A stretch of DNA of 38,431 nt from contig JAQGMO010000301.1 in NCBI GenBank assembly GCA_028292315.1, positions 1-38,431 of the forward strand, in the 5' to 3' direction. Shown in pieces: positions 28,539 through 35,701 of the stretch; the first letter of the stretch is position 1; the number at the start of each line of letters is the position of its first letter. The position numbers and the translations under genes are program-made. This DNA is from Herminiimonas sp. (GTDB lineage: Bacteria > Pseudomonadota > Gammaproteobacteria > Burkholderiales > Burkholderiaceae_D). The notes under the pieces were generated by a model that was not told where the DNA came from, did no database searches, and saw only the letters and a program-made list of their open reading frames with translations.

Positions 28539-28573
28539 TTATCTGCGGAGCAACCGCGCCGCCCCGCAGATAA
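28539..28573. terminator. Possible bidirectional terminator between cueR and copZ
   Basis: Perfect 10-bp arms TTATCTGCGG (28539-28548) and CCGCAGATAA (28564-28573) enclose a 15-base GC-rich loop, placed between two convergent genes. T-runs are short on both sides, so termination efficiency is uncertain. Confidence 0.55.
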
Positions 28574-28577
28574 TTTA

Positions 28578-28784
28578 TCAGGCGGCGCTACCCGTCGTGA
28601 CTTGATAGCCGGCGTTTTCAATAGCGGATCTGACAGCATCCCAGTCAGCGCCGGTTTCGATCCGGACCTTCTTGCTAGCCAGATCTACATCGACCTTTGC
28701 GGCCTTATCGAGCGCTTGCACCGATCGCTTCACGCTATTGACGCAACCGCCACAGGTCATGCCTTCAACTTGCAATTCGTACAT
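28578..28784 (-). CDS. copZ: CopZ-type copper chaperone (HMA domain)
   Basis: Cytoplasmic carrier expected to bind Cu(I) and hand it to CopA. The 68-residue protein is a single heavy-metal-associated domain: MYELQVEGMTCGGCVNSVKR with the CGGC metal site (MxCxxC), then the usual beta-alpha-beta pattern with VDVDLASKKVRIE and AIENAGYQV. The ATG has TAAGGAG upstream. It is transcribed from its own CueR-type promoter (28817-28847) and converges with cueR. The site reads GMTCGGC whereas CopA's domains have GMTCASC. Confidence 0.94.
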   Translation of the reverse strand: MYELQVEGMTCGGCVNSVKRSVQALDKAAKVDVDLASKKVRIETGADWDAVRSAIENAGYQVTTGSAA

Positions 28785-28816
28785 GGTGTTAGCTCCTTAA
28801 ATAAAAGTGCAGTGTT

Positions 28817-28847
28817 ACTTTAAGGCTTGCCATCATGGGAAGGTCAA
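28817..28847 (-). promoter_or_regulatory. CueR-type promoter of copZ
   Basis: On the minus strand: -35 TTGACC (28847-28842), a 19-bp spacer TTCCCATGATGGCAAGCCT, and -10 TAAAGT (28822-28817). The spacing and the CCTTCC...-type dyad match CueR sites. The copZ ATG is 33 bp downstream of the -10. Confidence 0.87.
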
Positions 28848-28938
28848 GCCTTATTTACAGCAAGCCCGGTTCAATATCGTGTCACCAGCCGATAAAGAAT
28901 ACCCGCTTTTTCGAGGCAGACTCTACCGTAGTTATCAG

Positions 28939-29310
28939 TCACCGGACGTTTTCCAGCTGGACCAAGGTGAATGCGCCGCCCACCTTTTCAGCGATAAATT
29001 TGACTTTGTCGCCAGCCTTTACCCGGTCAAGCATGGCCGGGTCTTTCGCGCGAAATACCATGGTCATCGCCGGCATGCCCAGATTTTTCAACTCGCCGTG
29101 ACGAATGGTGATTTTCCCAGCTTCTTTGTCGACCTTTTTGACTTCGCCGTCTACGGTGGAGGCTTCGGTGCCACCGGCAGAATGCGCCGAAGCGGATGCT
29201 TTATGTTCGTCGTGCCCGGCTTGAGCGTTATGTGCCTCCTGCGCGAAAGCCAGCGACGCCGAAGAAAAAATGATTGCAGCGGAAAATGACGATTTTGATA
29301 GTATGTTCAT
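28939..29310 (-). CDS. CusF-like periplasmic copper-binding protein
   Basis: Exported metallochaperone-like protein of 123 residues. A signal peptide ends near SLAFAQEA. A His-rich linker follows, then a CusF-type domain with GEVKKVDKEAGKITIRHG and the conserved LGMPAMTMVFRAKD segment, whose methionines bind Cu(I)/Ag(I) in CusF; a tryptophan as in E. coli CusF is not visible, and KNLGMPAMT has the methionines instead. The start ATG has AAAGGAA upstream. It is the last gene of the minus-strand copper operon, 22 bp after the cupredoxin; the copZ promoter begins about 90 bp downstream. Confidence 0.9.
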   Translation of the reverse strand: MNILSKSSFSAAIIFSSASLAFAQEAHNAQAGHDEHKASASAHSAGGTEASTVDGEVKKVDKEAGKITIRHGELKNLGMPAMTMVFRAKDPAMLDRVKAGDKVKFIAEKVGGAFTLVQLENVR

Positions 29311-29332
29311 ACTTGATTCCTTTCGATTTTTA

Positions 29333-29851
29333 TCACTTGGTTACTTTAATTTTTCCAATCATGCCGGCTTCGAAATGGCCCGGCACCAGGCAGGCATAGT
29401 TGAACTCGCCTTCCCTGGTGAATTGCCAGACCAGCGTCTCTTTCTTGCCGGGGCTGACGTGCGCCATGTACGGCTCGTCATGCTCCATCCCCGGATGCTT
29501 TTTCATCAGTTCGCCGTGGGCTTTCAATTCCTCCATCGAGCCGATCACCATTTCATGCATGAGCTTGCCCTTGTTCGCCACGACGAATCGAATGGTCTCG
29601 CCTTGCCTGACCGTGATTTCCGGCGGCGTGAAACGCATCATGTCGTTCATATCAATCACGACGGTACGGCTTGCTTTTTTCGGATCCCCCTGTTTGCCGA
29701 AAGCGTGCTCCTCGCTTGAAACTGGCGCAGCGGCCTTCGGCTTGTCATGCGTTGCTTCGCCGTGCGCGAACGCCGCCGGCGCCGCAGCGCCCAAAGCAAG
29801 TGCGAAAAGTGCGGTACGCAGAGTGGCCTTGATGGTTGCTTGCTTCTTCAT
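29333..29851 (-). CDS. CopI-like periplasmic cupredoxin
   Basis: Type-1 blue-copper protein expected in the periplasm, similar to CopI proteins that protect against copper. Of its 172 residues, the signal peptide ends at about AAFAHGE. The copper site can be read as His99 (in KLMHEM), Cys154, His159 and Met164 (in YACLVPGHFEAGM), the complete set for a type-1 site. A methionine/histidine-rich loop (residues 99-131) lies between the ligands. TGGAGT precedes the ATG. It sits between the multicopper oxidase and the CusF-like gene, so a role as electron carrier or copper buffer is likely, but the direct partner is not shown. Confidence 0.9.
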   Translation of the reverse strand: MKKQATIKATLRTALFALALGAAAPAAFAHGEATHDKPKAAAPVSSEEHAFGKQGDPKKASRTVVIDMNDMMRFTPPEITVRQGETIRFVVANKGKLMHEMVIGSMEELKAHGELMKKHPGMEHDEPYMAHVSPGKKETLVWQFTREGEFNYACLVPGHFEAGMIGKIKVTK

Positions 29852-29883
29852 TTAAACTCCATGTGTTAATGCTGTCAGTGCTA

Positions 29884-31281
29884 TTAGTGATGGCTGCCAT
29901 GGCCGGATGGCTTGCGTACGTTCATTTCGACATTTGCAGGTTTGCCTGCGGCAGGCATGGACTGGCCGCCGGCCGAATCGCTGCGGGTGGGCGCCGGGGT
30001 TTCTCCTTTCCATTCGTAAGCGACGGTCCCGGCCGGATGCTTGTACCAGCCCGGGTCCTTGTAATCGCCCGGCTTCTGGTCTTTACGCACCTTGACGACG
30101 GTGAACATGCCGCCCATCTCTACGCCGCCGAACTGGCCTTGACCGCCCATCATTGGCAAAGTGTTCTCTGGAATCGGCATTTCCATCTCACCCATATCAG
30201 CCATGCCGCGCTCCCCCATGACCATGTAATCGGGTATCAGCTTGCTGATTTTCTGCGCAATGCCTCGCTGGTCCACCCCGATCATGGTGGGGACGTTGTG
30301 GCCCATCGCGTTCATCGTGTGGTGCGATTTGTGGCAGTGAAAGGCCCAGTCACCCAAATCGGTGGCGTCGAACTCGATTGCGCGCATCTGACCAACGGCG
30401 ACGTCGGTGGTCACTTCCGGCCAGCGTGATCCGGGCCGTGTCCAGCCACCGTCAGTGCCTGTTACCTCAAACTCGTGTCCATGCAAATGAATCGGATGGT
30501 TCGTCATGGTCAGGTTGCCGAAGCGAATACGAACACGGTCGCCTTGCCGCACATTCATGGAGTCGATTCCGGGGAAAACGCGGCTGTTGAACGTGAACAG
30601 ATTGAAGTCGAGCATCGTGTTGACCTTGGGCGTAAAACTGCCGGGAGCGATGTCGTAGTTGTTCAGCAGGAAAACGAAATCCCGGTCGACTTTCATGAAA
30701 TTTGGGTTTTTCGGGTGCGTGACCCAGAACCCCATCATCCCCATCGCCATTTGCGTCATTTCATCCGCGTGAGGGTGGTACATGAAAGTGCCCGGTCGTT
30801 TGGCGATGAATTCATAGACAAACGTTTTACCTGCAGGGATACCCGGTTGGGTGAGGCCGGTGACGCCGTCCATGCCGTTAGGCAGGCGCTGTCCATGCCA
30901 GTGAATACTGGTGTGTTCTGGCAGCTTGTTCGTCACAAAGATACGCACGCGGTCGCCTTCGACCACTTCAATGGTCGGGCCCGGCGATTGGCCGTTATAG
31001 CCCCACAAATTTGCCTTCATGCCGGGAGCAAGCTCGCGCACGACCGGCTCTGCCACCAGGTGGAACTCCTTGACGCCATTCTTCATGCGCCAAGGCAGCG
31101 CCCATCCGTTGAGCGTCACCACCGGGCTATACGGCCGGCCATTGGGCGGCGCCGGCGACGGCTGTGTAACTGCATTGCTCATCATTGGCGCCTCAGGCAG
31201 CGAAGCGGCTCCGACACGGCTGACGACTCCTGCGCCGACTAATGCAGCTGCGCCTGTGAAAAAATTTCTACGTGAAACCAT
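29884..31281 (-). CDS. Tat-exported multicopper oxidase
   Basis: Periplasmic oxidase likely to convert Cu(I) to Cu(II). Of its 465 residues, the N-terminus has a twin-arginine signal (SRRNFF, then a hydrophobic stretch). Copper motifs: HWHGQRLPNGMDG and YHPHADE for the first pair, HPIHLHGHEFEV, and HCHKSHHTMNAM, where the last methionine is the axial type-1 ligand. The C-terminal 100 residues hold a Met-rich patch (MGEMEMPIPENTLPMMGG) comparable in character to the Met-rich regions of CueO-type oxidases, and a His-rich end (HGSHH). AAAGGAA precedes the ATG. It lies 14 bp after the TolC-type lipoprotein gene and is the core of the minus-strand copper operon. Exact naming (CopA versus CueO type) is left open. 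Confidence 0.93.
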   Translation of the reverse strand: MVSRRNFFTGAAALVGAGVVSRVGAASLPEAPMMSNAVTQPSPAPPNGRPYSPVVTLNGWALPWRMKNGVKEFHLVAEPVVRELAPGMKANLWGYNGQSPGPTIEVVEGDRVRIFVTNKLPEHTSIHWHGQRLPNGMDGVTGLTQPGIPAGKTFVYEFIAKRPGTFMYHPHADEMTQMAMGMMGFWVTHPKNPNFMKVDRDFVFLLNNYDIAPGSFTPKVNTMLDFNLFTFNSRVFPGIDSMNVRQGDRVRIRFGNLTMTNHPIHLHGHEFEVTGTDGGWTRPGSRWPEVTTDVAVGQMRAIEFDATDLGDWAFHCHKSHHTMNAMGHNVPTMIGVDQRGIAQKISKLIPDYMVMGERGMADMGEMEMPIPENTLPMMGGQGQFGGVEMGGMFTVVKVRKDQKPGDYKDPGWYKHPAGTVAYEWKGETPAPTRSDSAGGQSMPAAGKPANVEMNVRKPSGHGSHH

Positions 31282-31295
31282 TTCTATTCCTTTGA

Positions 31296-32711
31296 TTAGT
31301 GTGCTTGCGCGGCTTCGCCTGAAGCCTGTCCGCGCATCGATGTGGAAGCGCCGCCGGTGCCATTGATGGCTGCCTGCAAATCGGTCTCGGCTAACCAGTA
31401 ATCGCGCTGGGCTTCGATGGCCGTATTGACGCTGGTGATTTGGGCGCGCGAGTCCGCCAACAGCTCAAAAACACCGACCAGCATGCCGTTATAGCGGAGC
31501 AGCATTTCATCCGAAATTTTCTTGCGCAGCGGGACAACCTCGTCGCGGTAATGCTTTGCCAGGTCATAGGAAGTCTGGTATGCCGAGTACGCTTCCCGAA
31601 CTTCGGAACGGGCGCGAATGGCGGTATACGCGGTGCGATGGACGGACTGCATGTAAATCGCTTCCGCCTTCCATGTTCTCGACCGGCCCCAATCGAAAAT
31701 TGGCAACTCCAGCTCGATTTCGTAACCGTTCTCACGCGGTGCATCGTTGGTGCTCTTGTTCACATATCCAGCGTGCAATACATTGATGAACCCGGTCGCT
31801 CTGGATAATCCGAGCGCACTTGCGGTCATTTCTGTATCGCGCTTGGCCATCTGAACGTCTAGCCGTTGCTGCATCGCTTGCGACTCGATGTCGTTAATCG
31901 TGTCGGGATTCTTTGGCAAATCCGGCAGCCGGTCCGGCAGCTTGAATGCCGTCTTCTGGCCCCACAGTCCCATCAGTCTGGATAGCTGTTCGCGCGCCAC
32001 GGTGGCATTATGTTTGGCACGCGCAATTTGGGCAGTCGCATCCGCATAAAACGCCTGTTCACGCGCCTGGTCAAGCTTGCTGAAGTTACCGACTTGCGCC
32101 ATTCGCCTTGCGAGTTCTGCGCTGGCTTCGGCGGCGGAACGGACTTGCTCCGTGTATTGGACCGTTTGCTGGGCCGCTACCGCACTGAAGAAGGCTTTAC
32201 GCGTGTCAGAGGCCAGCCGTACCGCCTGGGACGCAGCCTGCAGTTTCGCCTGCTCAAAGCGACGACCCTCGATATCGCTTCGAACAGGAATGGTCAGCAG
32301 TCCAATAATGTCGAACATAATGCTGCGCTCGATTTCGACTTCACCGCCGCCGGCCATCCTGCCAAAGGAAAGGCTCGGGTTGCGCATGCGGCCGGCCTGC
32401 ACGAAATCAGCTTCCGCAATACCCAATTCCGCTAAGGACGCCTGTAAATTTTTGTTATTCATTAACGCAACCTGAATCGCGGTATCAGGATTCAGCGGCT
32501 TGCTTAACAGCTGATTAACACTGTTATCGACAGACTCTGTATTGCTGCCAGGCCTGGAAAACTGCACCGACTGCCCGGTGCGCTCTTTGGTCATGGCCGA
32601 AACGGTGTCGAGGCCTCCATCCTGGGAAAACGTCGCGCATCCTGTCAGTACAAGAGCTGCGACCCCAAGGGCAATTGGCCTGAGGAACGGGAAATATCGT
32701 TGGGAAACCAT
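31296..32711 (-). CDS. TolC-family outer-membrane lipoprotein
   Basis: Outer-membrane channel-like protein of 471 residues. A lipoprotein signal ends in LTGC (lipidated Cys about residue 24). The body is alpha-helical with two repeated long helical hairpins, typical of TolC/OEP proteins (for example LAELGIAEADFVQAGRMRNP and ARSEVREAYSAYQTSYDLAK). The C-terminal part reads AAINGTGGASTSM. It lies in the operon with the oxidase, cupredoxin and CusF-like protein, with no RND pump or adaptor beside it, so it may be an independent outer-membrane copper component or share a pump with the divergent cus operon. AAGGAC precedes the ATG. Confidence 0.9.
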   Translation of the reverse strand: MVSQRYFPFLRPIALGVAALVLTGCATFSQDGGLDTVSAMTKERTGQSVQFSRPGSNTESVDNSVNQLLSKPLNPDTAIQVALMNNKNLQASLAELGIAEADFVQAGRMRNPSLSFGRMAGGGEVEIERSIMFDIIGLLTIPVRSDIEGRRFEQAKLQAASQAVRLASDTRKAFFSAVAAQQTVQYTEQVRSAAEASAELARRMAQVGNFSKLDQAREQAFYADATAQIARAKHNATVAREQLSRLMGLWGQKTAFKLPDRLPDLPKNPDTINDIESQAMQQRLDVQMAKRDTEMTASALGLSRATGFINVLHAGYVNKSTNDAPRENGYEIELELPIFDWGRSRTWKAEAIYMQSVHRTAYTAIRARSEVREAYSAYQTSYDLAKHYRDEVVPLRKKISDEMLLRYNGMLVGVFELLADSRAQITSVNTAIEAQRDYWLAETDLQAAINGTGGASTSMRGQASGEAAQAH

Positions 32712-32728
32712 TGTTGTAGTCCTTAGCG

Positions 32729-33079
32729 CTAGTGGTGCTTGCTGTGGTCCATAGGCATAGCCTGGGCCGGTGCAGATGTGTTTTTGCCGGGCGCGGGCGC
32801 ACTCGGAACTAGCGGCGACGTTGCCGTGGCTTCTTCCTTCACATGGCCAGCATGGCCACCAAGCCTGGCCATCTCATCGTTGGCCGCACGCCAAACTTTG
32901 TCCGGCGACGCTTGTTCGTCAGCTGTAGCCTGGTAACTCGTGAACGCGGATTCATAGATTGATACTGGAACGGTAGCGTTCATATCAAGAGGATTCGGCT
33001 GTCGAGACGCCTGCTGCGCGCTGGCGGCAAACGGCAATAACGCCAGCACGCCGATGGCGGTCCATTGTTTTAATGTCAT
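32729..33079 (-). CDS. Small exported protein of the copper operon, unknown function
   Basis: I do not recognise a named family. The 116-residue product starts at ATG 33079 (GAGAAT upstream; TTG at 33091 is a weaker alternative) with a Sec signal peptide (about 1-22, ending AASAQ). The mature part contains a helical central segment (VSIYESAFTSYQATADEQASPDKVWRAANDEMARLG), a proline/alanine-rich stretch, and ends with the Met/His tail MPMDHSKHH. It lies 17 bp upstream of the TolC-type gene in the minus-strand operon. The tail could bind copper; this is inference from composition and context. Confidence 0.78.
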   Translation of the reverse strand: MTLKQWTAIGVLALLPFAASAQQASRQPNPLDMNATVPVSIYESAFTSYQATADEQASPDKVWRAANDEMARLGGHAGHVKEEATATSPLVPSAPAPGKNTSAPAQAMPMDHSKHH

Positions 33080-33183
33080 GTTTATTCTCAAAATTGATAG
33101 AACGGGCGTGCGAGAGCACGCAAGCTATGCGTGAGAGTTAATAGCGGACGAGCGACGGCCGTCGCGCTTGGCTCTTATATCGA

Positions 33184-33618
33184 TTAAGCGAAGATGTTTC
33201 GGGGAGGTCGTTCAAGGCCGCCCGGGATGAACCCGGCGACCAGCGGGGCGGGGGAGACGAAAACCATCTCCGAACCGCTAATGGCAGGAATTGCGTTGGA
33301 AGCTGACGGCGGCGCAGCAGCGCCAACGCAGGTGGCCGTGCAGCCACTGCAAGTGGCGTGCCGGTGTGTATTCGGTGTTTCGGATGCGATGTCATCTGCC
33401 GCTGACATGTCCGCGCTTGAACTAATTGCCTCAGCCTCGCCATGATGGTGGCTTTGAGTCGCAACGCTGTCATGTTGATGCGCATGGTCCAACATGACAA
33501 CTTGCATTGCCTTGTGGTGTATCGGGCCGCAAGACGTGCTCATAGTTGTGGCAACCGCATGTAGCGGCAGCACAGCGATTAAAAGCCAAATCAGAAATGT
33601 CTTAAGGAAACGATTCAT
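33184..33618 (-). CDS. Exported Cys/His-rich protein heading the copper operon, unknown function
   Basis: The 144-residue product starts at ATG 33618 with a signal peptide or anchor (FLKTFLIWLLIAVLPLHAVA). The mature part has SCGPIHHK, a His cluster (DHAHQHD and SHHHGE), and the cysteine motif HATCSGCTATC near residues 95-105. It ends in GLERPPRNIFA, a tail seen in small proteins of cation-efflux loci. Cys and His density suggests copper binding or sensing. Longer starts up to 33705 are excluded because they lie inside the promoter (-10 at 33689-33694). No clear ribosome binding site precedes 33618. It is the first gene after the CueR-type promoter; about 104 bp separate it from the next gene. 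Confidence 0.72.
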   Translation of the reverse strand: MNRFLKTFLIWLLIAVLPLHAVATTMSTSCGPIHHKAMQVVMLDHAHQHDSVATQSHHHGEAEAISSSADMSAADDIASETPNTHRHATCSGCTATCVGAAAPPSASNAIPAISGSEMVFVSPAPLVAGFIPGGLERPPRNIFA

Positions 33619-33688
33619 TTGTATGGGAAGGAGTATACCACCCGAAACAGCGTTGCTCGAAATGACGCCTGACAACAAAGTAAGAATC

Positions 33689-33719
33689 AGCATACAGCTT
33701 CCCACGGCGGGAAGGTCAA
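33689..33719 (-). promoter_or_regulatory. CueR-type promoter of the multicopper-oxidase operon
   Basis: On the minus strand: -35 TTGACC (33719-33714), a 19-bp spacer TTCCCGCCGTGGGAAGCTG, and -10 TATGCT (33694-33689). The spacer contains the dyad TTCCC/GGGAA. The first gene of the operon starts at 33618, leaving a leader of about 60 bases. Confidence 0.88.
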
Positions 33720-33724
33720 GTAAA

Positions 33725-33795
33725 ATTGTTCATGAAAAGTTCATGAACAATGAATTAATTCATTGTAGCAATGCAAGCTTGCATCGTCGACGATG
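33725..33795. repeat. Cluster of four consecutive palindromes, candidate operators
   Basis: A 12-bp inverted repeat ATTGTTCATGAA/TTCATGAACAAT with a 3-bp centre (33725-33751) is followed by three uninterrupted palindromes. These are a 20-bp ACAATGAATTAATTCATTGT (33747-33766), a 14-bp ATGCAAGCTTGCAT (33771-33784) and a 14-bp CATCGTCGACGATG (33782-33795). They cover the space directly upstream of the CueR-type -35 box. Which protein binds is unknown. Confidence 0.88.
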
Positions 33796-33879
33796 TGTGG
33801 CGGCCTGGTTCAATATGCCGGTTGACCGGCCGACAAGGCAAGGCAGGGAAAATCGCTACGCGAGTAAGGCGCTGCAGTG

Positions 33880-33908
33880 TTGGATGCGCTTAAAAACCAG
33901 GCTAAACT
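33880..33908 (+). promoter_or_regulatory. Possible sigma-70 promoter for the cus operon
   Basis: -35 TTGGAT (33880-33885), 17-bp spacer, -10 TAAACT (33903-33908), ending 26 bp before the first ATG of the plus-strand operon. The hexamers are two mismatches each from consensus, so this is only a candidate. Confidence 0.4.
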
Positions 33909-33934
33909 AGGGATGTCTGATAAACCTGCAGCCA

Positions 33935-34315
33935 ATGCGCCATTCCGTTTCCTCTTTTTGTCGTTTGATAGCCAGCTTCCTGGTCATGACTGTTTTGACT
34001 TCTGGAATCGCGATGGCTGCGTACGTCTGTCCGCAGGTGACAAAAGCACCCGCGCAAGAGATGGCAATGGGCGACATGCCCTGTGCCGGGATGGACAAGG
34101 AAAAGCCCGTTCACTGCTCCGAATATCAATCGGGCGCACAGTTGGCGCTTGAACACCTTGCAGCGGCAGCCACTCTTACTCCGCCCACGATTGCGTTTGT
34201 CATTCCGGTACTCGCGTCGATTGTTCCTCCTGTCCTTACTTCTTTCTGGTGTGACGTCCCCTCGGAACTTGGGGCCGACCCGCCTTACCTCCGAACGCAG
34301 CGCCTGCGTATTTGA
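33935..34315 (+). CDS. Small exported Cys/Met-containing protein heading the cus operon, unknown function
   Basis: No named family recognised. The 126-residue product has a Sec signal peptide (about 1-29, FLVMTVLTSGIAMAAYV). In the mature part, three cysteines and several methionines follow (VCPQ, then MAMGDMPCAGMDKEK, then HCSEY). A hydrophobic segment at about residues 80-105 (TPPTIAFVIPVLASIVPPVL) may be a second membrane helix. It is followed after 72 bp by the TolC-type gene and so heads the cus operon. The Cys/Met pattern suggests copper binding. A ribosome binding site before ATG 33935 is not evident. The counterpart at the head of the divergent operon is also a small exported metal-ligand-rich protein, though the sequences do not look alike. 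Confidence 0.7.
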   Translation: MRHSVSSFCRLIASFLVMTVLTSGIAMAAYVCPQVTKAPAQEMAMGDMPCAGMDKEKPVHCSEYQSGAQLALEHLAAAATLTPPTIAFVIPVLASIVPPVLTSFWCDVPSELGADPPYLRTQRLRI

Positions 34316-34387
34316 CCTGACCCTCTGTTGCTTCGCCGGCCGGCATATCGCCGAGGCCGGTGTTCGTCTCATTCACAGGGGGTTTTT

Positions 34388-35701
34388 ATGTTTTCAAGAA
34401 TTGAAACGCCACTGATTTGCAATAATCAGTCGCGTTTTCTATGCCGACTCAGCGTTCTCATCATGCTGGCGTTTGTCTCATCGCTTGTCCATGCCCAATC
34501 CACCGGGCTCACTCTAACCGAGGCTTTGCGCCTTTCTTTGCAACGCTCTCCTTTGAGTAAGGCCGCCGGCGCCTCGGTTCGGGCCAGCCAGGAAGCCGCG
34601 GCAAAAGCCAACCAGTTGCCGGACCCGACACTCAAGGTCGGAATCGATAATGTCCCAGTGAACGGCCAGGACCGCTTCAGCACAACGCGTGACTTCATGA
34701 CCATGCGCCGCGTGGGCATTGAGCAGCAGTGGGTCTCCGCCGACAAGCGCGCGGCACGGTCAGACCGTGCGCAACGCGCTGTAGAAATGGAAGAAGGCAG
34801 TCATCTTTCCACGCTGGCCAAGGTACGAGAGGAGACAGCTAAAGCATGGGTGAACGTCCTTTACGGGCAGCGCGCGCTGGCATTTCTTAAAGGAATAGAA
34901 AAGCAGACAGCCGACGACCTGGTTGCAGTGCAGGCAGCGCATCGGGGCGCCAGGGCAATGGCAAGCGACGTGACGCAAGCCCAGATGGCTTTGTCGCAAG
35001 CGCAGGATGCTACACGCAAATGCGAGCAGGACCTGAGGAATTCCCGACTTGCACTGGCCCGGTGGACTACTGCTCCCGTAGAGTCTGTCGCCGACGAGAT
35101 GCCGCCGCTGGTTTCCCATGTTCCGGATTTACCGGTGGACGAGCTGGAAAAGTATCACCCGATGTTACTAGCCGCGCGACGGGCGGTATCGCTTGCCGAC
35201 GCCGACACCACCTTGGCGACACGCGAACGCCGTCCGGACTGGTCTGTTGAAGCCGGTTTCAGCCAGCGCCCTCAGTTTTCCAACATGGTCTCCGTTAGCG
35301 TGAGTATCCCGCTCCCAGTCAACCGTGCTCAAAAGCAGGACCGCGACATTGCTGAAAAGTCTGTCCTGGGCACAAAAGCCCGGCTGCAATACGACGATGC
35401 ACTGCGCGAGTTGCAAACCGAAATCCAGAGTCTGTCTACAACCTTGCACAGTCTTAAAGAACGGGTGGCACAGCTCAACGCCCGGCTACTCCCGTCGGCC
35501 ACTCAGCAGGCCGAATTGGCAACTGCTGCCTACCGCGCTGGCACCGGCAGTCTCAGTGCGGTCTTTAATGCCAGGAAGATGCTGTTGGAACGGCGGCTTC
35601 AGGTGGCTGAGATTGAAAAAGAAGCTGCGCTGACCTGGGCAAAACTGGAGCATCACGTGGTTCCACATGACTTGGCGTCTGCACAGGTGACAGCACGATG
35701 A
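34388..35701 (+). CDS. cusC: TolC-family outer-membrane protein of a heavy-metal RND system
   Basis: Outer-membrane channel subunit of the CusCBA-type efflux complex. From ATG 34388 (AGGGGG upstream) it has 437 residues. A signal peptide ends near SLVHAQS; then helical hairpin repeats with LTLTEALRLSLQRSP at the start, NQLPDPTLKVGIDN, and a second set near AELATAAYRAGTGSLSAVFNARK, as usual for OEP proteins. There is no lipobox, unlike the TolC-type protein of the divergent operon. The frame reaches up to 34328, but that part precedes the signal peptide. It overlaps cusB by four bases (ATGA). The symbol is by operon context; czcC-like would be an equally fair family name. Confidence 0.88.
   Translation: MFSRIETPLICNNQSRFLCRLSVLIMLAFVSSLVHAQSTGLTLTEALRLSLQRSPLSKAAGASVRASQEAAAKANQLPDPTLKVGIDNVPVNGQDRFSTTRDFMTMRRVGIEQQWVSADKRAARSDRAQRAVEMEEGSHLSTLAKVREETAKAWVNVLYGQRALAFLKGIEKQTADDLVAVQAAHRGARAMASDVTQAQMALSQAQDATRKCEQDLRNSRLALARWTTAPVESVADEMPPLVSHVPDLPVDELEKYHPMLLAARRAVSLADADTTLATRERRPDWSVEAGFSQRPQFSNMVSVSVSIPLPVNRAQKQDRDIAEKSVLGTKARLQYDDALRELQTEIQSLSTTLHSLKERVAQLNARLLPSATQQAELATAAYRAGTGSLSAVFNARKMLLERRLQVAEIEKEAALTWAKLEHHVVPHDLASAQVTAR

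Larger units (their letters stand above)
33619..33934. other. Regulatory region between divergent copper operons
   Basis: This 316-bp stretch holds the CueR-type promoter of the minus-strand operon (33689-33719), four successive palindromes (33725-33795), and a possible sigma-70 promoter for the plus-strand cus operon (33880-33908). I see no gene in it. Confidence 0.85.

Noticed and set aside
30475-31242. 255-codon open frame on the plus strand
   Set aside because: Antisense to the multicopper oxidase; His/Arg-rich shadow frame.
33152-33165. Palindrome GCGACGGCCGTCGC after the Cys/His-rich gene, considered as a terminator
   Set aside because: There is no T-run on either strand, and it lies inside the operon between the first and second genes; a weak attenuating hairpin cannot be excluded but is not supported.
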